Shown here in pieces: positions 35,334-43,261 of a DNA stretch of 64,000 nucleotides (within the stretch, counting starts at the first letter, position 1; the number at the start of each line of letters is the position of its first letter). Made by a program: the position numbers and the translations under genes. The stretch covers positions 5,532,501-5,596,500 of the forward strand of contig NZ_CP049910.1 in assembly GCF_011305995.1 (NCBI RefSeq), given 5' to 3'. Origin of the DNA: Diaphorobacter sp. HDW4A (lineage in GTDB: Bacteria > Pseudomonadota > Gammaproteobacteria > Burkholderiales > Burkholderiaceae_C). The notes under the pieces were generated by a model that worked only from the letters and a program-made list of their open reading frames with translations, had not been told where the DNA came from and searched no databases.

Positions 35334-35496
35334 GGCCTGGCCCTCCGTGTCGGAAAGCCCGGCTGTTGCCGCTGCGATTTTGGCCTCGCGGTGGTTGTCC
35401 ACTGTGGCACGGCGCTTCTACTACCAGTTAGATGAATTACGTTAGGTAAGTTAAGGGGGGCGCAAACCCAATGCCGGCGCGGCCTGACGGCCGATT

Positions 35497-35563
35497 CGTA
35501 CTCCTGATAGCACGAGGGTCGTACTCCTGATAGCACGAGACCCCGTACTCCCGATAGCACGAG
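35497..35563. repeat. Three 20-bp iterons between repA and parA (candidate replication origin)
   Basis: CGTACTCCTGATAGCACGAG occurs at 35497-35516 and 35520-35539, and a one-mismatch copy (CTCCCGAT) at 35544-35563. The spacing of 23 and 24 bp is about two helical turns. Iterons beside a rep gene are the usual RepA binding sites of an origin. A 13-nt core of the same sequence lies at 33080-33092 near the relaxase. Confidence 0.75.
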
Positions 35564-35589
35564 TCCGTCCACAGGCTGCGCACCGGTTA

Positions 35590-36432
35590 TCACCGTGCCG
35601 TGGGCGGCACGGCGCGGAACGTCAGCAGCTCGGCCCCATCGTCCGGCATCCGCTCGATCCCCAGGACGTAGCCGGGCAGCGACTGCCGCGCGACCAGCGC
35701 GCGCAGGTCGTAGGCGAAGTCCGAGAACCGCGTGCTGCTGCCCGACTTGCGGTACAGGTGCCGGAAGTCGAACTGCCAGCCCTCCGGCTGACGCCCTCCG
35801 TGCTTCCTCACCAGGCGGTACAGCCAGCGCTCGATGCCCCCGGTGAGCCGGAAGTACGCCGGGTCGATGGTCAGCACCAGTGCCGCATCCAGCACGCCCG
35901 CGTAGAACCAGTCGGGCAGGATCAGCTCCAGCCCGAGCGGCGTGCCGCGAGCGTCGGCCAGCTCCTTCCATTCGTTGATCCACGAGAAGCGGTGCAACCG
36001 CCTTCCCGTGGTCTCCCGGATCGAAGTAGCCACCGTCGTGGACTGCAGGCGATCCAGCGCGGCCTTGAGGCGCTGGTAGTCGCGCAGCGACGTACCGCGC
36101 CCGATGAAGCGCAGGATCTCGTAGGGCCGCACTTGCATCAGCCGCGACGGGTGCAGGCCCGCGTCGCGCGCCTGCACGATCTGGCTGGCGGCCCAGATCA
36201 GGATGTCCGCATCCCAGATCGTGGCGATGCCATGCTCCTGGGTACCCTCCACGCGGATCGTGACTCCTCCTGCCTGGAAGTCGATGGGCGCCACGCGCCG
36301 CGACTTCGCCAGCGAGAAGAACGGAAAAGCCATCAGGTCCTGGCTGTCGCGCGGCGCCATGTCGCCCGGCAGGGCGCGGAACAGGTCGAGCTGTTCGCGC
36401 TCCTGCCGGACGGCCCCTGAGGGGCTGGACAT
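35590..36432 (-). CDS. repA: RepA replication initiator
   Basis: The 280-aa protein of the plasmid replication initiator RepA family (RPA) has FPFFSLAKSRRVAPIDFQAG, YEILRFIGRGTSLRDYQRLK, SWINEWKELAD and YFRLTGGIERWLYRLVRKHGG (winged-helix region). It presumably binds the nearby iterons and allows the excised circular ICE to replicate. It is preceded by an AlpA-like regulator 26 nt upstream and followed by parA. Confidence 0.92.
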   Translation of the reverse strand: MSSPSGAVRQEREQLDLFRALPGDMAPRDSQDLMAFPFFSLAKSRRVAPIDFQAGGVTIRVEGTQEHGIATIWDADILIWAASQIVQARDAGLHPSRLMQVRPYEILRFIGRGTSLRDYQRLKAALDRLQSTTVATSIRETTGRRLHRFSWINEWKELADARGTPLGLELILPDWFYAGVLDAALVLTIDPAYFRLTGGIERWLYRLVRKHGGRQPEGWQFDFRHLYRKSGSSTRFSDFAYDLRALVARQSLPGYVLGIERMPDDGAELLTFRAVPPTAR

Positions 36433-36458
36433 GGCGATGGCCTCCCGCGCTCCAGCGC

Positions 36459-36749
36459 TTAGCGCGCACGGCTGTCCGCCGAGTGATGCTCGGCGTACTC
36501 GGGATCGGACGTGGACTCGAAGCTGCGCTCGGCGGCCCAGGCATCGAGATCGGCCACGGCGTACATGACGCGCCTGCCGAACTTGCGGAACTTGGGACCA
36601 CCCCCGAACACGCGTTGCTTTTCCAGCGTGCGCGGGGACAGGCGCAGGTAGTCAGCGGCTTCGTCGTTGGTGAGGTAACGCTGCGGTTGTGCGGCAGCGG
36701 TCGAGGCAGTGCCTGTAGCGGCGGCAGGCCGCAAGGGAGCAGGACGCAT
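36459..36749 (-). CDS. AlpA/excisionase-type helix-turn-helix regulator
   Basis: The start MRPAPLRPAAATG at 36749 has GGAGG 9 nt before it. The 96-aa product has an MerR-like winged helix, RYLTNDEAADYLRLSPRTLE, and GPKFRKFGRRVMYAVADLDAW. Proteins of this type act as excisionase/recombination-directionality factors or as transcription activators. Position directly upstream of repA suggests control of replication or excision. Confidence 0.85.
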   Translation of the reverse strand: MRPAPLRPAAATGTASTAAAQPQRYLTNDEAADYLRLSPRTLEKQRVFGGGPKFRKFGRRVMYAVADLDAWAAERSFESTSDPEYAEHHSADSRAR

Positions 36750-36832
36750 GGTGAGAACCTCCATAGCTTTCAAAGCTCCGGCCACACAGCGCAACCGGAT
36801 AGAGGCAGTCTCAGAAAACGAAGCCCTCTTGC

Positions 36833-37639
36833 TCAGGGTCGTTTTGCGTCCCCTTCAAAACGACCCTTCTCAAGCGGTGGCAGTTGTGCTAGGTGGCGAT
36901 AGCCGCCGCGCATCAACGCCTCACCGCGCCGCACCAGGCGGCGCACCTTGGAGCGCAGGCCTCCGTCGCTGTACCAACCGGCTGCCGCATCCACGCCGAA
37001 CAGCCCCTCGGCGATCTGGTGCAAGGACGCACCCGCCAGGGTGGCGTCGAGCGCCTGCAGGGTGTGCAACTCCAGCAAGGCCGCGGGCGGAGGCCGGGGC
37101 CAGGCCGCCGATGGGGCATCGGACGCCGGCCCGCCAGACGGCTGTATGGCAATGCCGTCGCTATGTCCGCGACAGGCATGGACGACCGCCATGCCGTGCT
37201 CCAGGCCCGGCGCGAGCGCATAGCGCTGCCAATACCCCGGACTGCGCGCGATCAGCGCCAGGCCCTTGCCGTCATGCTGCAGGTGCTTGTGGCCTGGGAT
37301 ACGCCAGAGGTCGAATGCCATGGCATCGGCGGGCGGGTCGGCATCCGGGTAGAGCTGCACCACGGAGTGCGACCCCGGTAGCCAGGCCGGATGCGCGTCC
37401 CGCGCATCGAGATCCGGGTTTTCCAAAAGGCGCAGGCCCCATCGGGGCGCTGCGGGCTGTTCGGCGGGCGGTACTGCCCGCGCGCGGCGATGACGGCGCT
37501 GCCAGTCAAGCCGGTAGTCCGGGTGCCTGCGCAGGTACTCCCAGGCCAGGGCCAGCGCATCCAGCCACAGGATGTAGAGGTAGGCAGCGGTGGGATACCA
37601 GTGCGCGTGGTGGTGCGCATAGAGCTGGGGATCGACCAT
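36833..37639 (-). CDS. DUF2285 family protein
   Basis: The 268-aa protein begins MVDPQLYAHHHAHWYPTAAY with an N-terminal DUF6499-like segment (YILWLDALALAWEYLRRHPDYRLDW) and a DUF2285 C-terminus (HQIAEGLFGVDAAAGWYSDGGLRSKVRRLVRRGEALMRGGY), which looks like a helix-turn-helix DNA-binding domain. The family is a fixed member of the repA region in Tn4371-type ICEs. It probably regulates the rep/par operon, whose promoter region lies just upstream. Confidence 0.85.
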   Translation of the reverse strand: MVDPQLYAHHHAHWYPTAAYLYILWLDALALAWEYLRRHPDYRLDWQRRHRRARAVPPAEQPAAPRWGLRLLENPDLDARDAHPAWLPGSHSVVQLYPDADPPADAMAFDLWRIPGHKHLQHDGKGLALIARSPGYWQRYALAPGLEHGMAVVHACRGHSDGIAIQPSGGPASDAPSAAWPRPPPAALLELHTLQALDATLAGASLHQIAEGLFGVDAAAGWYSDGGLRSKVRRLVRRGEALMRGGYRHLAQLPPLEKGRFEGDAKRP

Positions 37640-37990
37640 GGCGAAGGCTCCCGTCCAGTAGCAGGGACGCCGCCACGAGCCAACATGCGGAGCTATCGCA
37701 TCGGGCTCCCACCATCCTCAAAACCGGGGTAGGATGTAAGCATTGGTAATCACAGGCCTGTCAAGAACCATTAGCTCTGGTGTATTGCAAAATTCGTCTA
37801 AATGCGGCGGCCGCGATGCCTACAACCGCTTCGCGGCAAGTACCACCATGCCGCAAACCGCTTGAAAGATCGTGACTGTTTGAGTCACAGCAATATCGAT
37901 CTGACGCAAGAATGCCGATTCAGACCGAATTTGTCTGAGACCTGACCCAAATAGTCTCAATCCGCCAGGCCTGGCCGTGGCGGGAACGGC
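37640..37990. promoter_or_regulatory. Rep-operon promoter region with two palindromes
   Basis: This 350-bp gap holds no gene. It has two perfect inverted repeats: GTGACT-gtttg-AGTCAC (37872-37888) and TCAGAC-7nt-GTCTGA (37920-37938). They lie upstream of the minus-strand DUF2285-AlpA-repA-parA unit and are suited to dimeric regulators such as the AlpA-like, DUF2285 or XRE proteins encoded nearby. Confidence 0.45.
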
Positions 37991-38341
37991 TCAATCGACG
38001 ATGGCGCCGTTTTCCTGCGCGAGCCGCAGATATTCGGACAGGGGCCGCACTGCCTTGAAATACCGATCCCGCAGGATGGGCTGTTTGTTCGGGCCGACGA
38101 TGGAAGCCAGATCAGAAAGCCGGATTTCTCCCAGCTCAGGCATGCCGATGCCCACGTCCATGATCCCGAAAGCGGTATCCCCGTCTGCGGGATCGAGAGA
38201 TACCAGCAGCCAGGTGGCATGCGCGTCCGGTGTGAAAAGACGCACTACCGGTAGCGGGTCGATGGGCAGGCCCGCCGCACGGCTTTGGCCATGGGCCAGC
38301 AGTTCGGCGCGTTCCTGCTCGGTCGTCAGTGGGTCGGTCAT
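37991..38341 (-). CDS. DUF2958 family protein
   Basis: This 116-aa protein begins MTDPLTTEQERAELLAHGQS and contains DPLPVVRLFTPDAHATWLL, SLDPADGDTAFGIMDVG and MPELGEIRLSDLASIVG, an almost textbook DUF2958 pattern. The family is common on conjugative plasmids and ICEs; its function is unknown. The gene is on its own and is divergent from the XRE gene. Confidence 0.88.
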   Translation of the reverse strand: MTDPLTTEQERAELLAHGQSRAAGLPIDPLPVVRLFTPDAHATWLLVSLDPADGDTAFGIMDVGIGMPELGEIRLSDLASIVGPNKQPILRDRYFKAVRPLSEYLRLAQENGAIVD

Positions 38342-38589
38342 GGCTCAGTCCCCCAAAACGGCAATAATGCGCCCGCATGCCTCGACCCCCAAGAGGCAAA
38401 CGCAAACCATCGTCAAGCCTGTGGCAAAAGCACGGATGCGTCTTGCCTCGAATCCGCCAAAGCGTGAAAGCGCAAAGCCGCTTCCACGAATCTGGTGAAA
38501 ACCACGGATGCGGTTTCGTTCCTCTGTGGGAACCCGCAAAGGCGGATTTCTGTAAAAGAGCAAAACCGGAAAACCCCAGGCTGTGAACA

Positions 38590-38610
38590 CTATAGATTGT
38601 AGCTCTATAG
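38590..38610 (+). promoter_or_regulatory. Paired CTATAG sites before the XRE gene
   Basis: CTATAG occurs at 38590-38595 and again at 38605-38610, 15 bp apart and about 45 nt upstream of the XRE start. The layout resembles controller-protein boxes bound by small XRE proteins and suggests autoregulation. The 245 bp between it and the DUF2958 gene hold only short repeats of CACGGATGCG. Confidence 0.4.
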
Positions 38611-38652
38611 AACGCAATCGGCTGTCATCTTGGATTTTGAGGAGATCCAAGG

Positions 38653-38943
38653 TTGGCAGCGAAGCACACATTGTCGGAGGCATTGAAGACCATCCGAAAG
38701 GCGCGGGGTTTGAGCCAGGAAGACTTCTCGGACGTCTCCAGCCGCACCTACATGAGTACGCTGGAGCGCGACCTCAAGAGCCCCACCTTGAACAAGCTGG
38801 CCGAGCTGTGTGAGGTCATGGAGGTCCACCCCCTGACGCTGCTGACACTGGCCTACGGTGGGGATGACAAGGGCGTCGATGCCCTCATTGCTCGCGTCAA
38901 AAGTGAGATCGCCATGCTGAAAGAGGCAGCGCCCACTCGCTGA
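38653..38943 (+). CDS. XRE-family helix-turn-helix regulator (controller-protein-like)
   Basis: The start is a TTG with GAGGAG 9 nt before it; no ATG fits. The 96-aa product is almost entirely an XRE domain: ALKTIRKARGLSQEDFSDVS, then RTYMSTLERDLKSPTLNKLAEL and a short C-terminal helix. Size and domain resemble C proteins that time restriction-modification genes. It lies 40 nt before an unrecognised gene on the same strand, which it probably controls together with itself. Confidence 0.82.
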   Translation: MAAKHTLSEALKTIRKARGLSQEDFSDVSSRTYMSTLERDLKSPTLNKLAELCEVMEVHPLTLLTLAYGGDDKGVDALIARVKSEIAMLKEAAPTR

Positions 38944-38983
38944 CCCGTGATCCCATTTCAGTTCTCCGAATCCGAATATCGAC

Positions 38984-39619
38984 ATGCTCAATCACTACAG
39001 ATCGCCGTACCCCAACTACATCCACCAGCTTTTCATCACGCCGTCCAAGCACTTGTACGTCTTGAAGGACAAGCGCCTGAAATGGCAAAGCAAAGCCTTG
39101 GAGGTAAAGCTTGACAGCATTGAGGACGCAGAACGGGAGCACTTGGTCTACTACGTCCTGGCTGACCACACCTCCGCCGCGTTTTACGCGGAGGTTGGCA
39201 CCAGCAAAACGTTGGTGCACCCAACAGAGTTTCTGACGCGGGCGTGGTCACAGAAGCCGGACTTCTTTTTCCACGGAATCCCGGAAAACCTGATCGTGCC
39301 CACCGCCGTGTCAAAAAAGTACCCGAATGTTGAAGGCTGGCTCCAACAATTGGGTGTTCGCATCGTTCCACCGCCCAGCGGCTTCTATGCTGGCATCCAC
39401 CAGGTCAAGAACTGGGAAAAGGACGTAGCGAACCACATCAGCTTTCATGAGTATCTTGAGAAAACGCCGTGCACGTTGGAGGTGCTGCGCTCAAAGAACT
39501 TGCGAATGCTGGAGATGGCCAACGACAGTCAGATCAATCGGCCCGGCATTCGCATGACCCGGAAGCAGCTTTGGGAGCTGCCTGTTGAAGGTCGGCCACC
39601 GCTTCGGGTCATGGCGTGA
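38984..39619 (+). CDS. Unknown protein paired with the XRE regulator; possible degenerate integrase-like fold
   Basis: This 211-aa protein is not recognised. It begins MLNHYRSPYPNYIHQLFITP. The central part, HLVYYVLADHTSAAFYAEVG followed by FHGIPENLIVPTAV, WLQQLGVRIVPPPSGFYAGI and KNWEKDV, follows the strand-helix order of a retroviral-integrase (rve) core. One Asp and the final Glu are in place, but the expected second Asp is missing. If so, it is a catalytically reduced relative used for binding rather than transposition. No signal or membrane segment is seen. It is in the ICE variable slot next to an XRE gene, where accessory or defence genes are common. Confidence 0.6.
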   Translation: MLNHYRSPYPNYIHQLFITPSKHLYVLKDKRLKWQSKALEVKLDSIEDAEREHLVYYVLADHTSAAFYAEVGTSKTLVHPTEFLTRAWSQKPDFFFHGIPENLIVPTAVSKKYPNVEGWLQQLGVRIVPPPSGFYAGIHQVKNWEKDVANHISFHEYLEKTPCTLEVLRSKNLRMLEMANDSQINRPGIRMTRKQLWELPVEGRPPLRVMA

Positions 39620-39623
39620 ACGG

Positions 39624-40316
39624 TCAGGCGGCCAACTGACTTGCGGAAAACTCGCGCCAAGCCTCTCTCAGTGCTCGCACCACATGGTCTCCATGCCGGG
39701 AGAGGTAGCGTTCAAGTTCTCGGCGGTTGCTAGCCCCAGTGGGAAATGTCTTGTCGCGTCTAGCATCCACCGCGAGATCGCCGACCGGATCACCCCTGTC
39801 AACCTGGGTGAGCAGCCACCGATGAAACGGTGCGCGCGCTGCTTCCTTCGCATCGCGCTCGGCCATGGCGATGCCGGCCAGAAGGTTTACCGCATCAGCA
39901 GGCCGGCGCCAGTTGACCTTCGACTCCAGCGACCGCTGGTTCCAGCGATCGAGCGATCCCAAATAACGCTCGCCATGCGTTTCGCCTCGATGCTGCTGCG
40001 GATCATCGAAATGCTCCGCCTCCGTGAAGACATCACATCGAGCGCAGTAGAAAAGAGCCGGGTTGTCTTCGTCCTGATCTCCATGCAGGTAATACCTGCC
40101 CTGGCTTGAGGGTGCAGACTTGCGCAGCATCGGAGATGCGCCCTTGATGGCAGGCGCAGCGCCGCTGTGCTTGACCAGCAGAGACCAGTTCTTGAAGCCC
40201 TGCTGGGCTGCAATGCGATCCAATGCTTCGCTATGGGGAATGGAAAGCTCACGGACGAGCTTCTTGGCTTCGCGCTTGAAGCGGTCGATTTGAGAAGATG
40301 AGAATGAAACGGCCAT
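39624..40316 (-). CDS. Unknown protein with an N-terminal helical domain and a CxxC site
   Basis: The start MAVSFSSSQIDRFKREAKKL at 40316 gives 230 aa. Residues 8-45 (RELSIPHSEALDRIAAQQGF then KNWSLL) match the short helical module found in front of glyoxalase-superfamily proteins in mobile DNA. Next is FYCARCDVFTEAEHF followed by histidines (DDPQQHRGETH), a possible zinc site. The C-terminal part (about 180-225) is helical and may be YozE-like: RELERYLSRHGDHVVRALRE. The function is unknown. It converges on the preceding gene, with stops 4 nt apart. Confidence 0.62.
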   Translation of the reverse strand: MAVSFSSSQIDRFKREAKKLVRELSIPHSEALDRIAAQQGFKNWSLLVKHSGAAPAIKGASPMLRKSAPSSQGRYYLHGDQDEDNPALFYCARCDVFTEAEHFDDPQQHRGETHGERYLGSLDRWNQRSLESKVNWRRPADAVNLLAGIAMAERDAKEAARAPFHRWLLTQVDRGDPVGDLAVDARRDKTFPTGASNRRELERYLSRHGDHVVRALREAWREFSASQLAA

Positions 40317-40559
40317 GGGTTGAACTCCGCGGTCGCAGTGACTTCGATGCGCCCACACACCGAGTCAGCAACGACCATAGGGTCAAGCCAAGACTCGCTT
40401 ATTTCGTGCTGTCGAAACGACTTCGCCTTGTGGGCGGGCAGGCCTGCAAGAAGGCCTGCGTCCAGTTTACACGCTTCGTGCACCTTGGCGACAGAAGTAA
40501 CTCTGTGTCGCTGCGACCTTGCCTCTCTGACGCCCCGCCAAAGCGGGGCGCTGCGGCGG

Positions 40560-40874
40560 TTACGCCGCCTGGGGCTTGCTACGCGACCAGATCAGGTCGT
40601 GCGTGCCGTCCTCGCCCTCGATCAGGCGGGCATAGACCGTGGCCGGGAACGAAGGATCGTCGAGGGTCACGGAGATGTACTCCCGCCCGGCCTCGCTGGT
40701 CTTCTTCCACGCCGCGCCGATGTCGTGGCTGGCGGCCTGTAGGCGGAAGTCCGGGGCCTTCTCGTTGTCGCCCTTGTCGTTGGGCACCAGCTTGACCTTG
40801 ACGTTGAGCGTCAGGGTGCGAAGCGTGCCGGTGAAGCCGTCTTTGTCTGCGGTGAAGGTGCCGATGTTGGCCAT
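40560..40874 (-). CDS. DUF736 family protein
   Basis: The start [20 protein letters not shown] at 40874 has AAGGAGT upstream. The 104-aa product continues with [40 protein letters not shown] and [18 protein letters not shown], the DUF736 family in full. These small beta-rich proteins occur on conjugative plasmids and ICEs across proteobacteria. Their role is unknown and may be in DNA handling after transfer. The gene stands alone. Confidence 0.9.
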   Translation of the reverse strand: MANIGTFTADKDGFTGTLRTLTLNVKVKLVPNDKGDNEKAPDFRLQAASHDIGAAWKKTSEAGREYISVTLDDPSFPATVYARLIEGEDGTHDLIWSRSKPQAA

Positions 40875-41786
40875 GATGAAACTCCTTACGGTGGAACAAG
40901 GTTCGCGCCCATCGCGTCCTTGTTGTGATCCGGTCGGCGGGGGACGGGCGGGCTGCACCGCTTGCGGCCGCAACGCAGTGGAGGGCCGGGAGGCGAAAAG
41001 AATTTGTCCCGCGAGGAATGCGCCGAACGCAGTGACAAAGCAGGGGAAATTGTTTTCGCCGGACGGTTGCAGCCATGAAGCCCGAGGCGCAGCCGCGCCC
41101 CTGCCAGGATTCACAACCAGACAAGGACGCCTTGGGCCGAACCACCCCCAAACCGAAAGGAGACATGGCCGACTCGGCATCCCCGCCCGAAGGCTGCACC
41201 GGCTCGCCCACTGACGCGGACCAGGTCAACCACCCAACCACAGGCGAGAACGCCCCCGCCGCACCGTGCGGCGCCGGTCTTGAGGCGTGGCGTGGAAGCT
41301 CCATGGCGATGCCGGGCGGGTTGTCCGTGAACCGTCCTTCGTGACGTGATGGGCACGAACCGCCAGCGTTGAGGACAGCAGGCATTCGCACAACCTGCCG
41401 CAGCAAGCGCCAGCGTGTTCGCCAGCGCGCTGCCTACGTGGTGGGGCGCTGGCCGGGCCGATCCGCGCAGCCGGTTCGGCGGCATCGAGGGGCGCCAAGC
41501 TGTGCGCGGCGGGGATAGCCCGCAGGGCTTTCCCCTGGAGGCAAACGCAGTGCGCAGCGCAGCAGACGCGAAGGCGTGAGGGATTGAAGCCGAATGGCCG
41601 TGACGGCAAAGACGGCACGGGGCGCAGCCCGAAAGCCCGGCGGCGCTGCGCGCCGACACGCGCAAACAATCACGACATACAACCGAAAACTGGAATTAGC
41701 GCGACAGGGGAATTGCTTGGAGCGAAAGTTTAGGATGTCTCATAAAACGATCACGTAACAGTTCGGCAGACAAGGAATGAAGTGAG
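40875..41786. other. 900-bp GC-rich region without a convincing gene
   Basis: The open frames in this stretch overlap each other on both strands and have low-complexity, Arg/Ala/Pro-rich translations. The best candidate is a 59-codon frame at 41165-41344 (+), which has AAAGGAGAC directly before its ATG ([18 protein letters not shown]...), but the sequence resembles no known protein. Toward 41700 the composition becomes AT-richer at the start of the foreign gene interrupted by an IS. Confidence 0.5.
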
Positions 41787-41862
41787 ATGGTCCCTCTTCC
41801 AGACACTACAACAAAGAAATTTTTGGGCATATGGCGGCGCGCATTGGCGCTACCAGCCCTAA

Positions 41863-43261
41863 CAGGCTGCTGAAATACCGCCCGCCGACACCGGCGTTGT
41901 CGGAATTCCAGCGATTCGGGTAGGGATTTGGTATTCGACGACCCGTTTCGAGGCCGATTCGTGCCTTCCGAAGGTCGTTTGGAGCACCTTTTGGCTCATC
42001 CTGCCCCCTGCGGACGGACTTGTGCCAGTGTGCGCATGCGCACGAGGTTGTAGGCGGCCATGTTCAGCACGAACATTTGGTCGACCCGCTTGAGCCCGCG
42101 CACCATCACCTGCCGGATCTGGCCAATGGTCTTGGCCCAGCCGAAGCCTTGTTCGATGCGCTTTCTGCGCTGCAATGACATGCCGTAGCCCTCGGTCTGC
42201 GCAATCTCGTCAGGCACCGCCGAGCGCCGGTTGGACTTGTTCTTCGCCACATGCGGCGTGACCTTCATCTTCTGCAACTCGGCGATGAACTCCGCGGCGT
42301 CGTAGCCCTTATCGGCACCCAGGGTAATCGCCGCTTCTGGGTGGGCCTGCCTGGCGTCGTTGATCATGGCCTTGGCCGCCACCCGCTCGGCGTGGCCGTC
42401 GGCCTGCGTGACGGTGGCGTTGACGATCAAGCCGTTGCGGTTCTCCATCAGCGTGTGGCCCATGAAGCGCAGTTCGCTGGCCGTCTTGCCCTTGCGGTAC
42501 AGCCGGCTGTCCGGGTCGGTCTTGGAGGCATGGGTGTCGTTGCTGCGTGACTGGCCCCGGAAGTCTTTGCTGCTGCCGGCCTTGTTGGCGTCCTCGCCGG
42601 GGGAGTCGTTGGCGGCTGCATTGGTGACGGCCGTGTCGGTGTCGGTGGCGTTGCCATCGGCATCGTCATCGTCCTTGCGCACAAAGCTCTTGTGGCCCGC
42701 CCAGGCCTGGATCAAGGTGCCGTCCACGCTGAAGTGCTCCTGGGACAGCCAGTTCTTGCACTCGGCCTGCACCAGAACCTCGTTGAAGAACGCCACCACG
42801 GCGTCGTGCTTGATCAGCCGCTCGCGGTTCTTGCTGAACACCGTGGGCACCCACACGCTGTCGTCCATCGACAGGCCGATGAACCAGCGAAACAGCAGGT
42901 TGTACTGCACTTGCTCCATCAGCAAGCGCTCCGAGCGCACCGAGTACAGCACCTGCAAAAGCATTGCGCGCAGCAGCTTCTGCGGGGCAATGCTGGGCCG
43001 CCCACCCTTGCTTGCGTCCTCGTACATGCCGGCGAACAGATCTTCGAGCTTCTCCAGCGCTTCGTTGACCATCACGCGGATGAGCCGCAATGGGTGCGAC
43101 GCAGGCACGAAGTCGTCAAGCCTCTTGACGTTGAACAGGCTCTCGGTAAAGGTGTCGGGGCCGCGCATGGTGCAAAGGGTTTCGGCTCGGTGGCGATAGC
43201 TTCAGCTCAGCAGCATACGTGCCAACTGATCGGGGAAGGTGGGCGGTATTTCAGCAGCCTG
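41863..43261 (-). mobile_element. IS5-superfamily insertion sequence with CTAA target duplication
   Basis: The element is about 1.4 kb with 24-bp terminal inverted repeats (CAGGCTGCTGAAATACCGCC and complement, one mismatch) at 41863-41886 and 43238-43261. It is flanked on both sides by CTAA (41859-41862 and 43262-43265), a YTAR-type 4-bp duplication. It has one transposase gene on the minus strand and looks intact. Confidence 0.88.
41996..43168 (-). CDS. tnpA: IS5-superfamily DDE transposase
   Basis: The 390-aa protein has the N-terminal DUF772-type region (KLLRAMLLQVLYSVRSERLL) and the DDE core: first Asp in FSVDGTLIQAW, second Asp in TLGADKGYDAAEF, Glu in RKRIEQGFGWAKT. A ~60-residue acidic/Ser-rich insertion lies between the first Asp and the core. 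It fills the element between the inverted repeats and looks complete. Confidence 0.9.
   Translation of the reverse strand: MRGPDTFTESLFNVKRLDDFVPASHPLRLIRVMVNEALEKLEDLFAGMYEDASKGGRPSIAPQKLLRAMLLQVLYSVRSERLLMEQVQYNLLFRWFIGLSMDDSVWVPTVFSKNRERLIKHDAVVAFFNEVLVQAECKNWLSQEHFSVDGTLIQAWAGHKSFVRKDDDDADGNATDTDTAVTNAAANDSPGEDANKAGSSKDFRGQSRSNDTHASKTDPDSRLYRKGKTASELRFMGHTLMENRNGLIVNATVTQADGHAERVAAKAMINDARQAHPEAAITLGADKGYDAAEFIAELQKMKVTPHVAKNKSNRRSAVPDEIAQTEGYGMSLQRRKRIEQGFGWAKTIGQIRQVMVRGLKRVDQMFVLNMAAYNLVRMRTLAQVRPQGAG

Noticed and set aside
35497..35563. CRISPR array
   Set aside because: The repeats are 20 bp with only 3-4 nt between them and no spacers, next to repA. They are iterons.
41165..41344. 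A 59-codon plus-strand frame with a good ribosome site
   Set aside because: No homology is recognised and its composition follows the surrounding non-coding GC-rich DNA. It is noted in the region entry only.
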